From contig RQYD01000002.1 of assembly GCA_003858485.1 (NCBI GenBank), positions 207,507-271,506 on the forward strand: 64,000 nt of DNA. The letters are read 5' to 3'. The position numbers were made by a program, and so were the translations under genes. Each line of letters opens with the position of its first letter. Within the stretch, counting starts at the first letter, position 1. Shown here piece after piece: positions 27,303 to 37,545 of the stretch. A model generated the notes under the pieces. That model had not been told where the DNA came from and searched no databases. It saw only the letters and a list, made by a program, of their open reading frames with translations. This DNA is from Clostridiales bacterium COT073_COT-073 (GTDB lineage Bacteria; Bacillota; Clostridia; Lachnospirales; Vallitaleaceae).

Positions 27303-30300
27303 CTAAATTTCTATAAGTAAAGTTAGAATTGCAAAAGGCTCTACCGTCAAATGACAGATATTGGTATTTTCTGCCACTAAACTTTGCTTTTCCTCCAGCA
27401 TATCGCATAGCCAAATTCGTTTGCATAAAGGTGCCAATCTTAATGTCAGTTTGCTTCTCTTATTTTCAAATTCATATAACCGGAGCACAATATCCTTTGT
27501 TTTTTCGGCTTGCTTTATAACTTCAACCATAATATTGCCATTGGTATGCTCTACCAATCCATAACGTTCTGGTAAACTAAGCTTTTTGCTGGTAGTTTTT
27601 GAATTTTGCTGCCTGGCTGCTGCATTGGGAATATAGCCAATAAAGGGATTATTCAGTAAATATGCTTCTCTGACCACAGCTGCCTCCTGCCAGGAGCCTA
27701 TATGCGGAAAAATACTGTAAACAGCCTGATGCAATTCCCTGTCCGCTTTTGGATTGGGATATCTGCCGGATTTAATTAAGGACAAGCCAATTACATTTTC
27801 CTCAATACTGACTCCATATTTACAGTCGTTGAGGAAACTGACACCATATCCGCTTTCTGCCACATCCATCCATTTATGATAGCAGACTTCAAACCTTGCC
27901 CAATCCCAGGAAGTATTATAGGCCGTAGAGCGTTTGACGTTGCCATACTGAATTTCATAGGTTGCCTCTGTGGTATTTAATGCCAATGGAAACAATGCCT
28001 TTAAAAAAATTTGATCTTCCCGCCAATTGGTTATAAATTGAATGTCAACTCTGGGTGAGTTTCCGTAAAAACAAATCATTTCTTCAATGATCGTGTCCTG
28101 GTACTGCCATTTAAATTTCAAGGCAAAACGATAAGGGCCTGTTTCTATCACTTCTGCAGTTAGCAAATCTTCCACCGGCCAGGACTTCTCCTTATAATAT
28201 GCAAATAAATTCCAATTATCATACTTATGTGGCTTATCTTCATATGCCATTAGAACATTAGCACATTCTCCCGACTGCAATAGTTGCCGTTCGGCAGTTT
28301 TATCATACCATGAGCAGATATGCCCTTTTTCGTTAAAGCAAATCTCTGCAAATGGAGTATTCACTTTTTCTACTGATAGCTCCACCGGCTTACTCTCCAG
28401 CCATTGGTCGGATATAACTGCATAGCCTTTAGCCGGAACATTCTCTGCCCATACCAAATAATACCCATCGACTGTTTTTTGAAAACATTGCAGATCACCT
28501 GGCTCAGATAAAGCAGCAAAGCCGCTGGCCATTTGTCCATTGCCATTAAAAACTACTGCTTGTCCGACTGCATTGGCAATTGCTTGTAAGCGCCATTGTT
28601 CTTCGTCAGTTGTATAAGCAAATAATTGCTGATATTCTTTGTCGGAATCTTCATATACTTCGGCAATCGACGATCCCGGCAAAATATCATGAAATTGATT
28701 GCGCAGTAAAATCTGCCAATGCTCTCTTAGTTTTTCTGGATAAGGTAGCCCGCAAAGAATTCGTGCCAGCAAAGAATAACTTTCCAAATTGGTTAAGGCA
28801 AATTCTCCCTTACGATTATATCGCTTATTTTTAGCCATTGCCGTATAAGTTGCCCGATGATATTCTAAGTAAAGCTCGCCTGACCATATCGGCACTTTTT
28901 TACCCTGAATACTCCTTTCCAATTGTTCAAAAAACTGACGGGCCGTTGACAGCTTGGTTACAGGACAGCCCGGAATTCCGACCGCCAGCCTTCTTTGGGT
29001 TTCCAGCATTTCGGGGGTAGAACCACCGCCGCCATCTCCATACCCATAGGAGCATAGCACCTCCTGATTTAAATCTTTTTGCTGATATCTCTGCCACGCT
29101 CCTTTCATCTGGCTGGGATGGATATATCCATTATAATTGGTGGTAAATCGTGAAGTATGTTCATTATTGGTTTTAATCGTTCTGGTTGTCGATACATAAT
29201 CCCTGGTCGGAATGAAATGAGTTAAAATTTTGGTACCATCAATTCCCTTCCAGTAAAAGGTATCATAGGGCATCTTGTTATACTCATTCCAGCTGATTTT
29301 GGTGGTCATAAAATAGCGGATTCCACATTTATCCATAATCTGCGGCAGGGCAGCCGAATATCCAAACACATCCGGCAGCCACAAAATTACATTGTCCCTG
29401 CCAAATTCCTCTTTAAAAAAAGTTTTGCCAATCAGAAATTGCCGAACTAAGCTTTCACCGGAAGCAAGGTTACAATCCGGCTCAACAAACATCCCGCCTT
29501 CTGCCTCCCAGCGTCCTTCTGCTATTCGCATCCTAATTTGCTCATAAATCTCAGGTGCATTCTCCTTAACATATTGATAAAGCTGCGGCTGGCTTGACAT
29601 AAAAATATATTCCGGATAACGGCGCATTAACTCCAGTACAGTCGAAAAACTTCGGACTGCTTTATCCTTAGTTACAGAAAGCGTCCACAACCAGGCAATA
29701 TCAATATGCGTATGTCCCACACAGTAAACCAATGCTTCTGCCAAACCAGGTTGTTCATAAATTTGTTCCTGTAAATATTGGTCTGCTTGTTTGAGGCTTT
29801 GATAAAATTCCGGTGATCCCGGCTTACGTAAATCCAGCAAATTGATGGTTTGATTTAAAATAGAAATTTGCTTTAAATATAAAGTATCTTCCGGTTCTAG
29901 TAAACAGGTGACTTGGTATGGCACTAATAAATCGTAATATAATTTCTCAACTCCCAGGTCAACTGTTCGTAAAGTTGGCTGAAATAGCAAATAAAAATTT
30001 TGTACTCCGGTGTAAGCTGACAAAAAGATATCATAACTCTCTCCTGCCACTGCTTCCGGGGTCAAACGGATATCGTGGTGATTGACATCAAACCCCTGTC
30101 TGAGCTGGCCATTAATATATACTGAAAACTGCGGATTCGTTGCATCCCACTCTTCTTCTTTGCCTGTTAACAAAGAAAATTCAATCGTTTTTCCGGCAAA
30201 TCCAGCCGGAATTTCCACCTTTGCCGCAAAAACGGCATACTGCAAATGACCACCCCACACATATCCTTCAGAAACCACCTCCCAATCATCCCTACTCTCG

Positions 30301-30425
30301 TCGCCAGAAGGTTTTGACTCCTGGTCTCTTTTCTGCATTTTCCAACCCAATATTTTCGTTTTCTGTGGATAACGAAGCATTGACAACTGATTGATAATTT
30401 CTTCAATTCTTTGCTCAGTAAACAT
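27303..30425 (-). CDS. GH38 alpha-mannosidase
   Basis: 1040 residues from ATG 30425, set by AAAGGAG; an in-frame start at 30515 has no such site. Zinc-site motif YCVGHTHIDIAWLW near residue 260 and catalytic region WLPDVFGYSAALPQI near residue 360 with the nucleophile Asp. C-terminal beta domains follow. Removes alpha-mannosyl residues. No signal peptide, hence a cytoplasmic enzyme acting on imported oligosaccharides. 129 bases downstream of the fucose-isomerase-like gene on the same strand. Confidence 0.92.
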   Translation of the reverse strand: MFTEQRIEEIINQLSMLRYPQKTKILGWKMQKRDQESKPSGDESRDDWEVVSEGYVWGGHLQYAVFAAKVEIPAGFAGKTIEFSLLTGKEEEWDATNPQFSVYINGQLRQGFDVNHHDIRLTPEAVAGESYDIFLSAYTGVQNFYLLFQPTLRTVDLGVEKLYYDLLVPYQVTCLLEPEDTLYLKQISILNQTINLLDLRKPGSPEFYQSLKQADQYLQEQIYEQPGLAEALVYCVGHTHIDIAWLWTLSVTKDKAVRSFSTVLELMRRYPEYIFMSSQPQLYQYVKENAPEIYEQIRMRIAEGRWEAEGGMFVEPDCNLASGESLVRQFLIGKTFFKEEFGRDNVILWLPDVFGYSAALPQIMDKCGIRYFMTTKISWNEYNKMPYDTFYWKGIDGTKILTHFIPTRDYVSTTRTIKTNNEHTSRFTTNYNGYIHPSQMKGAWQRYQQKDLNQEVLCSYGYGDGGGGSTPEMLETQRRLAVGIPGCPVTKLSTARQFFEQLERSIQGKKVPIWSGELYLEYHRATYTAMAKNKRYNRKGEFALTNLESYSLLARILCGLPYPEKLREHWQILLRNQFHDILPGSSIAEVYEDSDKEYQQLFAYTTDEEQWRLQAIANAVGQAVVFNGNGQMASGFAALSEPGDLQCFQKTVDGYYLVWAENVPAKGYAVISDQWLESKPVELSVEKVNTPFAEICFNEKGHICSWYDKTAERQLLQSGECANVLMAYEDKPHKYDNWNLFAYYKEKSWPVEDLLTAEVIETGPYRFALKFKWQYQDTIIEEMICFYGNSPRVDIQFITNWREDQIFLKALFPLALNTTEATYEIQYGNVKRSTAYNTSWDWARFEVCYHKWMDVAESGYGVSFLNDCKYGVSIEENVIGLSLIKSGRYPNPKADRELHQAVYSIFPHIGSWQEAAVVREAYLLNNPFIGYIPNAAARQQNSKTTSKKLSLPERYGLVEHTNGNIMVEVIKQAEKTKDIVLRLYEFENKRSKLTLRLAPLCKRIWLCDMLEEKQSLVAENTNICHLTVEPFAILTLLIEI

Positions 30426-30554
30426 ACTTTCTCCTTTGATTATTCTGCCCGGCTTCCCCACGCTTCCTGGAACATTCTTTTTCAGGTGTACAATCGAAAA
30501 CTTCTTTTGTAGCAATTTGCGAAAGGAAAAGTTAATGAATAGCGTTGACCTATT

Positions 30555-31871
30555 CTACTTATCTTCTTCAATAATCTCCAATCCCTTTAATTTAAATAAA
30601 TTTATCAATTCTTTTCGGTAATTGCCATATACTGTCACCCGATGCCACATTGGCATCCAGTTTTCCAATATCTTTTGAGCAGCACAGCTGGCTACCAATT
30701 TGCTGCGACAGCCTGCATCCAGTCCTTCATTGCCTACTGCAGTCGCCGAATGAATACAAGCCCAGCCATCTTTATTGCTCATATTTATGGTCGTTAACTT
30801 ATCGCCGCCAGGAAAAATCACCTGTACCGAGGCACCCTTTTGATCCTCCGCATGACTGCGGATATGAAAAGATGCCGTTCTGGAATCATGGCAGCCATAG
30901 ACTTTCCGACAAGCAACACAATGAGCATAAATAATTTCATCCGAAGACGTATCGATAACCGGGTCTGACACAAATCCTGGTCGGCCGGTCAAATAAAGGA
31001 TAAGCATTGAGGACAGTGTAGAATCAATATCGGCTTCACAAACCCCCAGTTTCCCTTGATCAGCCATTTGAAAATAGGATAAGCATGGATACATATGCCG
31101 ATTATTCTCATAACCCTCAAAATAGGATAATTCCAAACAGTCAATTGTTACTGCATCTGCTTCGCATTCTTCCATTAATTTAGTAATTGCTATATGCATT
31201 CTGGCACTTTCAATAATGTCCCCAGCTGATGGCTCGACAATTGATAATGCTGCTCCACTCCATTTTTCTGCAAAAACTTGGGCTTCTTTCTCCGAAACCT
31301 GATGAAAAAGTTTCATTAATTCTTCTGCCGATTTAACAATAAAGTGACAACCCCAATTTTGAGCTACTGCCGCCATGGTTTCTGTATCAGGATTATTTTT
31401 GATAACCAAAATCACCGCCTTTTTTATTTGTGCAGATACTACCAAAGCCCTGACCAGCCAGGCAATATCCCGGTAATCTCTGGATGCCACTAAAGGTACC
31501 GGCAGTTTTTCGGTTCTGAGCGTCGGACTGGTAACTGCAAGGGTCGAGCCACTTCCGCAAAATGGAACATCAGCAATTGCACATGGAATCCCATCTTTAG
31601 CCTTTCTGGCATAAAAGAGATCAATTTTAAGCCAATTGGTCATTAATAAAACCAAAACTCCGTCATAAACTGCACGATCCGCTTCATAATCTCTTTCCGC
31701 TTCTGACACAGAAGTATACTTTACCACATCAAATATCACTTCTGGATTTTCTGCCCTGACACAATCCATAATCTTGGCTGTTTCCTTTTCATAATTAAAA
31801 TTAATATGCGGCCAGCCAGCTACATTTTCTTTTTTGGCCTGAACCACTACTTTGATTTTAATACCCTTCAT
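30555..31871 (-). CDS. L-fucose/L-arabinose isomerase-like protein, first
   Basis: 438 residues. N-terminal Rossmann-like half and C-terminal half resembling the fucose isomerase superfamily: VTIDCLELSYFEGYENNRHM, PCLSYFQMADQGKLGVCEAD, then a C-terminal HIRSHAEDQKGASVQ. The acidic and His residues expected to bind metal appear present (CEAD, HCVACRKVYG). The protein is shorter than classical FucI (about 590), so a divergent isomerase or non-isomerase member. Likely handles a deoxy or neutral sugar released by the neighbouring glycosidases. Exact substrate unknown. Confidence 0.7.
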   Translation of the reverse strand: MKGIKIKVVVQAKKENVAGWPHINFNYEKETAKIMDCVRAENPEVIFDVVKYTSVSEAERDYEADRAVYDGVLVLLMTNWLKIDLFYARKAKDGIPCAIADVPFCGSGSTLAVTSPTLRTEKLPVPLVASRDYRDIAWLVRALVVSAQIKKAVILVIKNNPDTETMAAVAQNWGCHFIVKSAEELMKLFHQVSEKEAQVFAEKWSGAALSIVEPSAGDIIESARMHIAITKLMEECEADAVTIDCLELSYFEGYENNRHMYPCLSYFQMADQGKLGVCEADIDSTLSSMLILYLTGRPGFVSDPVIDTSSDEIIYAHCVACRKVYGCHDSRTASFHIRSHAEDQKGASVQVIFPGGDKLTTINMSNKDGWACIHSATAVGNEGLDAGCRSKLVASCAAQKILENWMPMWHRVTVYGNYRKELINLFKLKGLEIIEEDK

Positions 31872-31980
31872 ATGCTTCTCCTTTCTTCTGTATCTGGTTG
31901 TAATTTTAATTTCTCCGGGCCAGACTGAGATTGTTTCACCTAATATTAAACCTCCGTCTGTCCACTTTTTTTAATATCTT

Positions 31981-32128
31981 ACTCAACTTTCCCACAGTCT
32001 TCTTGGGCTCTATCCCGCTCCAAGAAGCGGGCACATGGGTTCCCCCGCTTTCGCCACATACTTCGTAAGATGGCTTTCGCGGCACATGCCTAAAAAAGAC
32101 TGTTTCTAGAAACGTGGGAAAGTTGAGT
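31981..32128. mobile_element. MITE-like element with 15-bp perfect terminal inverted repeats
   Basis: 148 bases starting ACTCAACTTTCCCAC and ending GTGGGAAAGTTGAGT, a perfect 15-bp inverted repeat. Flanked on both sides by ATCTT (31976-31980 and 32129-32133), a likely 5-bp target duplication. Next inward, AGTCTT pairs with AAGACT and a palindrome GTTTCTAGAAAC lies near the right end. No coding capacity. Relatives lie at 62009 and 44210. It lies in the 401-base gap between the GH78 terminator and the isomerase gene. Confidence 0.85.
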
Positions 32129-32203
32129 ATCTTATTTTCCTCATTGTAATCAATTTCAAAATTACATGAAAGTCAAAAAACCGACTAAAAACATCAAAAA
32201 AAC

Positions 32204-32246
32204 GAGACAATATCTAAACCCCAAAATTAATTGGCAATATTGTCTC
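32204..32246 (-). terminator. Rho-independent terminator of the GH78 gene
   Basis: Minus strand has GAGACAATAT..ATATTGTCTC (10-bp perfect stem) followed by G and seven T. Starts about 27 bases after the GH78 stop. It separates the rhamnosidase/two-component operon from the isomerase/mannosidase pair. Confidence 0.85.
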
Positions 32247-32272
32247 TTAGTATCTGAGCTTTCTATGATTCT

Positions 32273-34882
32273 TTAGGAACCATCTTTTTTACATAACTTC
32301 CACTCAAAGCAGCTAATTCCGCTACCTAAATTCCATCTTTTTCCTGACTCTTCTGTAATTGAAGGTGCTGACAAAACAGCCGTTGTTCCAAACGGAATCT
32401 GAACAGTGAGCAATACTTTTTCATTTTCCGTTTTCCATTTTACAGCAACTATTCCATTAGGTGTAGCATAGCTGCACTCCATTGTTCCAGTCAACAGTGA
32501 TGGTCTCAATTCAAACCGGCTCATATCAACAGCCTCATGACATAAGCATATGCCAGCAATATAGCGATACAAAATAGCCGAAACATGAGAAAACATCATA
32601 TGATTACGGGAACCATTTAAATTCCAACATTCTGTTAATGTGGTGCAGCCATTTTCAGCCATATATAAGTAACCCGGATATGTTCTTTGACAAAGCATTT
32701 CAAATAAAACCTCAACATATCCGTAATCGCCCAAGCTTTCCATCACATATTTTTGACCTAATACTCCAAAATCCAAATGATAGTTATTGTCCACAATTCG
32801 CTGCACGAGCCGCTTAATTACCCGTTTTTCTTCCTCCTGGCTAAGTATGTGATTCCAGATAATGCAGCCGTCCGAGGTCTGACAGTTTCCCTCAACTTGC
32901 AGATCTTTCTTGACAAATTGGGCTCTGATTGCCTGGCGGATAATTCCTTTATCCTCTGCATATGGATTCTCATATTTCAAAACAATGCTCATTTTATTTA
33001 AAAGATCTGCCGCCTCTAAATAACAAGCTGTGTCTGTCAGCGCAGTCGGAGCTTTAAAAGATTCCATATTAACAGAAATTGCCAAACCCTCAAAAGGTGC
33101 ACACCAATCTCCAATGCCATAATGAACAATATTATTTACCGCCATTGAGCGCATAAATTCAAAATGTTTCCTGACATAGGGATAGTATTTTTCCAAAATT
33201 TTTTTATTAGCTGTATGCAAATACAGCAACCACGGCAATGCCGTTAAGGCCATTGACCAATCCGGTCCATTTCCCCAGTTATAGCCCCAGCCACTGGAAG
33301 GAGATACACAGGGAATTGAACCATCCGGTCTTTGACAATCACATATGCCGTCCAGCCACTGCATAAAAAAATGAATTCCATCAAAATTCAGCAAGAATTG
33401 CTGGGCTGCAAAATAACCATCACCTGTCCAGGCATTTTTCTCCCGGTGCGGGTCAGAAGTCGGCAGTCCCATAGCATTGGAATAACTGGCCCATAAACAC
33501 AAATGCTGGATCATATTTAAGCCTTCCTCGGAACACTCAAACAAACCGGTTTGAGCAAAATCAGTATGCATAACCACCGCCGTAATTTTTATCTCCTCCG
33601 GCAAAGCATTTACCGCCTCAATTTCCACATATCGAAAACCGTGATAAACAAAGCGACTGGACCACGTTTCCGTTTCCGCACTTTTTTTAATATAATGATC
33701 AGTTTGAAATTCCCCCTCTTTCAGGAAACATCTTAAATAGCTCTGATCGATCTGCTGACCATCAGCCGTCAATTTCTCAGCATAACGCAGGATAAATTCC
33801 CTGCCCCTTGGTCCATCAACAGTTATTTCACCTTTTCCAGCAATATTCTGTCCAAAATCAACCAGCAGTCGGCCGGAAGAAGTTATATAAGTTCTCACCG
33901 GCTGCAATCTTTTAATTGCTCGAATTGGCTGCCCCTGTGCGGCTTTGATGATTCCACCCGGAGCGCGTAAGAAAATAGCTGACTGCCATTTATTTTCCTC
34001 AAAAGAACTTTTGCACCAGTCCTCCTGTTCCAGCCTGGCATCATAATGTTCACCGCTGCGGATGCAGTTAAAAGTAATGGGGCCCTTGGAAACATGCCAA
34101 TCAGTACCAGAATAAATACATTCCCGCTGACCATCAGCATATTCAAGATGCAACTCACAAATTAATTTAGGGACCGAACGCCATGTTGCTTGGGCTGTAT
34201 TCCATACATCTTTGGAAAAACAATTATACCATCCATTCCCTACTATCACCCCAAGCGTGGCTGAACTTAATTCAAGCAAATGCTCTGTCACATCATATAC
34301 GCGATATAATGCCCTGGCATCATATTTGGTATAACCAGGCTCTAATAAAATATCCGATATCCGTTTATTTTCCAGCCATACCTCATAAAGTCCCAATCCG
34401 CAAATATAAAGGCGTGCTGATTTAATCTCCTTCGCCACCATAAATTTTTTCCGAAAGTAAATTGCTGCTTCATCATCTTTATCCAGCTTCGGCCATGGCG
34501 CACCAATCCATTTTCCTTGCCAGGTCTCTCCCATTTTTCCTGTTTCAAACCAGCAGATCTCACCCATGGCCATTTGATTTTGACTATTCCAGGCAATAAC
34601 TTGCCAGTAATATCTTTTTCTTGGCTTTAAATTAATACCTTCATATTCAATTGATAGATTTTTCTGACTTTTTACAATGCCTGTATCCCATAATACTTTA
34701 GGGCTGCTGTCATCTGCATTCTCAGCTGGTCCTTCTGTTACAATAATCCGTCTGGCTGTTTGATAATCACCTGCCACAGATGAGGTCATTTTCCATGAAA
34801 AAACCGGAATTTCCTCAATTCCCATCGGATTTTTTTGATAATTACAGGTGCAGCTGATTATTTGGAAATCTTGACTGCTCAT
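32273..34882 (-). CDS. GH78 alpha-L-rhamnosidase
   Basis: 869 residues. N-terminal beta-sandwich domains (fibronectin-like start, WKMTSSVAGDYQTA), middle domain with GLGLYEVWLE, then an alpha/alpha barrel with DPHREKNAWTGDGYFAAQQF (residue about 480, holding the general acid region) and a C-terminal beta domain. Releases terminal alpha-L-rhamnose, for example from rhamnogalacturonan fragments or glycosides. No signal peptide. Co-transcribed after the YesM/YesN pair, with a 19-base gap. Confidence 0.92.
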   Translation of the reverse strand: MSSQDFQIISCTCNYQKNPMGIEEIPVFSWKMTSSVAGDYQTARRIIVTEGPAENADDSSPKVLWDTGIVKSQKNLSIEYEGINLKPRKRYYWQVIAWNSQNQMAMGEICWFETGKMGETWQGKWIGAPWPKLDKDDEAAIYFRKKFMVAKEIKSARLYICGLGLYEVWLENKRISDILLEPGYTKYDARALYRVYDVTEHLLELSSATLGVIVGNGWYNCFSKDVWNTAQATWRSVPKLICELHLEYADGQRECIYSGTDWHVSKGPITFNCIRSGEHYDARLEQEDWCKSSFEENKWQSAIFLRAPGGIIKAAQGQPIRAIKRLQPVRTYITSSGRLLVDFGQNIAGKGEITVDGPRGREFILRYAEKLTADGQQIDQSYLRCFLKEGEFQTDHYIKKSAETETWSSRFVYHGFRYVEIEAVNALPEEIKITAVVMHTDFAQTGLFECSEEGLNMIQHLCLWASYSNAMGLPTSDPHREKNAWTGDGYFAAQQFLLNFDGIHFFMQWLDGICDCQRPDGSIPCVSPSSGWGYNWGNGPDWSMALTALPWLLYLHTANKKILEKYYPYVRKHFEFMRSMAVNNIVHYGIGDWCAPFEGLAISVNMESFKAPTALTDTACYLEAADLLNKMSIVLKYENPYAEDKGIIRQAIRAQFVKKDLQVEGNCQTSDGCIIWNHILSQEEEKRVIKRLVQRIVDNNYHLDFGVLGQKYVMESLGDYGYVEVLFEMLCQRTYPGYLYMAENGCTTLTECWNLNGSRNHMMFSHVSAILYRYIAGICLCHEAVDMSRFELRPSLLTGTMECSYATPNGIVAVKWKTENEKVLLTVQIPFGTTAVLSAPSITEESGKRWNLGSGISCFEWKLCKKDGS

Positions 34883-34901
34883 AAATGCGATTCTCCTCCT
34901 A

Positions 34902-35666
34902 TCAGCTCATCCGTTTTTCATGCCGGTAATTGAGCGGTGTACGGCCAGTGGCTTTTCTAAAAGTAATTCCGAAATATTTCGGATTATTTCCATAGCCAAC
35001 CTTTACCGCAATTTCATTAACACTATCATTGGTATGGCGCAATAAATATTTAGCTTTTGTCATCCGCTGCTCCGTTAAATAATGATTAAATCGCTGTCCG
35101 CACTCTTCCTGAAATCGTCTACCCAAATAATCTACATTCATAAACAGCATGGTATCGGCAATTTGTTTTAAAGATAATTCAGGATCACGATAATTCTGCT
35201 CAACATAGTCCATCACTTTTTGAACACATTGACTGTGCGAACACTTTTGGACCTCTGTATGAAACATCATTTCCTTGGCCATTTTTCTTTGCTGTACAGC
35301 TTGCGTTGCTTCTGTTAACGCTTTTATCAACAACTCTTCCTTTAATGGCTTAATTAAATAATGATGCACATTATTTTCAATTGCTGCCAAAGCAAAATCA
35401 AATTCTTCATAAGCTGTCAAAAATAAAAATTCAATGGTATAATCTTCCCGCTTGGCAAAAAACTCTGCCAATTCCAGACCGCTCATCTGTGGCATTTTAA
35501 TGTCAGTCAACACAATATCCGGTTTATACTCCTTAATTGCCTGAAAAGTTTCCATTCCATCCCGGCATACTGCTACCACATTAATTCCCAGCTCTTTCCA
35601 GTCAATAAATTGGTGCAACACTTCCCGAATCAATTTTTCATCATCCGCAATTACCAGCTTAATCAT
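34902..35666 (-). CDS. YesN-type response regulator with AraC DNA-binding domain
   Basis: 254 residues. Receiver with DDE acidic pocket (IADDEK) and phosphoacceptor Asp in DIVLTDIKMPQMSG, Lys in HYLIKPLK; C-terminal AraC double helix-turn-helix (residues 155-250) including NEIAVKVGYGNNPKYFGITF. Cytoplasmic activator of sugar-use genes. Begins one base inside the stop of the sensor kinase gene, so strictly paired with it. Confidence 0.92.
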   Translation of the reverse strand: MIKLVIADDEKLIREVLHQFIDWKELGINVVAVCRDGMETFQAIKEYKPDIVLTDIKMPQMSGLELAEFFAKREDYTIEFLFLTAYEEFDFALAAIENNVHHYLIKPLKEELLIKALTEATQAVQQRKMAKEMMFHTEVQKCSHSQCVQKVMDYVEQNYRDPELSLKQIADTMLFMNVDYLGRRFQEECGQRFNHYLTEQRMTKAKYLLRHTNDSVNEIAVKVGYGNNPKYFGITFRKATGRTPLNYRHEKRMS

Positions 35667-37483
35667 TATCGCCCCTCCTTTTCACTGATTCTGGTCGTCC
35701 AGTAAGGAATGATCAGATCAACCACCGCCTGATTATCCTGATTGTAAAATTTAATGGAATAATCTTTTTTAAAAAAAATTTTCAGCCGGCTGTCCACATT
35801 CAGCAGCCCGATGCCATGTCTGGTTGGTTTAATTTGACTGTTTTGCAGTTTTTGAAAAAAATTTTCAATAAATCTTGTTCCTGTATTTCGAATTTGAATT
35901 CGTACCTGCTCGTTTTCCTGCCAAATTTTCAATTCAATATAACAGGTATCTGAACAGTTCTCCATGCCATGAATAACTGCATTTTCAACCAGTGGAAGAA
36001 TTGTCAGTTTGGGTAACACCGTACTGCCGCAGCCGCTCTCAATTTCTTTAGAAAAAAACAATCTCTGGTCAAAACGTATTTTTTGAATTAAGATATAATC
36101 ATCAATCAAATCCAGTTCCTGCTGCAAATGCAATTCATTATTATGGTTACTCATAATCAAATGCATCATACTGCCCAGCGACTCCACAATATGGCAGACA
36201 TCCTTATTTTCTCCTAATTTCGCGCAGCAACGAATGCTCTCTAAAGTATTATATAAAAAATGAGGATTAATCTGCATTTCCAGTGCCTGCAATTTAGCCT
36301 CCTGGGCAAGCAAACGGCTTTCATAATTATCCTGTATCAAGTGATCAATTTTATTTGACATTCTGGTAAATTGTTGCATTAAAATGGCTACTTCATCATT
36401 CCTTCTGGTTTCTTCACTAGTTAAGCCAACACTTTCAAAATCAACATCACTGACATTATTGATCATGCCCATCAATTTATCAATATCACGCAAAATTTGA
36501 CGGATCATTAACATAGCGGCACCAACTGCAATGGCAATGCACAAACATAGCATCAAAACAATGCTGATTGCACTGTTTCTAATTGTTATCTCAATGGCAT
36601 CATAGGGAATGGCATAAATGTAATTCCATCCATTTTTGGTAATCGGACTGCGGATTACAAAATAACAATTTCCATTTTCCTTGACCACTGCATATTTCTC
36701 ATCAGCATTTATTTTCTGTAAAAAATCAATGGGCTGTTTCATATTGCTGTAAGTATAAAATACATCTTCAGCTTCATTGAGCAGGGCAAAATAACAGGTC
36801 TCCTGCTGCAGCTGGGTGGTACAGGTATGTATCATTGGCTGTAAATTCAGACAGCCGACCATCATCCCCAGCGAATCTAATCTCATTGGCGAAATCCGGC
36901 GAATGTTTTGTACCACCATCAGGCCATAAGAATTACTGTATTCAGTAACCCATAAAGTTTTTTCTTCCGGCGCCGCCGACACCATAGTTTTTAATTCATC
37001 CTCAGAAAACTTAGTGCCCAGGCTGGCATCATATCCATTATCATATTTAAAAGAGCTATTGTAAAAAGTTCCCTTAGTCGTGTAAATCGTCATTCCGTAC
37101 AAGCCTGGGTTCAGTTCATCATTAATGTACTTCTGCATTTCTCTTTCAATATTACGAACGGTTGTGGCTGACAAATATTTTCCTTCCTTAATCGAAGCCA
37201 GGCCTTTTTGAATGGTCAAATCTGTGGCCGCCTTTTTTATATAGTCCGTCGTCTTATCCAAGGAGCTGCATAAGGTACCGGCCGAAACAGTTAATACCGA
37301 CCGATAGGCCTGATATAAAAGCTGATCATACCGTTGCCTAAGCTTTTGGATTCCGATAATCGATGTTGCTGCCAATAAAGCCAGGCAAAACAAAACAATA
37401 CTAATTAGCTTCATCCGTAAGGGCAGGTTCAAAAAAGTAAAATGAAGTTTTCGCTTCAATTCGGAAAATTTATTCATGGCCAA
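35666..37483 (-). CDS. YesM-type sensor histidine kinase
   Basis: 605 residues. N-terminal helix (about 20-45), extracellular sensing region (45-300), second helix (about 303-328), HAMP-like linker, then a histidine kinase domain with the YesM motif ALEMQINPHFLYNTLE (phosphoacceptor His) and ATPase motif LVENAVIHGME, GIGLLNVDSRL. Likely senses oligosaccharides or a binding-protein complex and phosphorylates the YesN-type partner. Such pairs usually control pectin or rhamnogalacturonan genes in Firmicutes. Confidence 0.93.
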   Translation of the reverse strand: MAMNKFSELKRKLHFTFLNLPLRMKLISIVLFCLALLAATSIIGIQKLRQRYDQLLYQAYRSVLTVSAGTLCSSLDKTTDYIKKAATDLTIQKGLASIKEGKYLSATTVRNIEREMQKYINDELNPGLYGMTIYTTKGTFYNSSFKYDNGYDASLGTKFSEDELKTMVSAAPEEKTLWVTEYSNSYGLMVVQNIRRISPMRLDSLGMMVGCLNLQPMIHTCTTQLQQETCYFALLNEAEDVFYTYSNMKQPIDFLQKINADEKYAVVKENGNCYFVIRSPITKNGWNYIYAIPYDAIEITIRNSAISIVLMLCLCIAIAVGAAMLMIRQILRDIDKLMGMINNVSDVDFESVGLTSEETRRNDEVAILMQQFTRMSNKIDHLIQDNYESRLLAQEAKLQALEMQINPHFLYNTLESIRCCAKLGENKDVCHIVESLGSMMHLIMSNHNNELHLQQELDLIDDYILIQKIRFDQRLFFSKEIESGCGSTVLPKLTILPLVENAVIHGMENCSDTCYIELKIWQENEQVRIQIRNTGTRFIENFFQKLQNSQIKPTRHGIGLLNVDSRLKIFFKKDYSIKFYNQDNQAVVDLIIPYWTTRISEKEGR

Positions 37484-37545
37484 CTCTCTTTCCTGGCAGA
37501 ATTCACCCGTTTTGCCATATTCTTTTCTGCTTGGTCTGATCCTTT

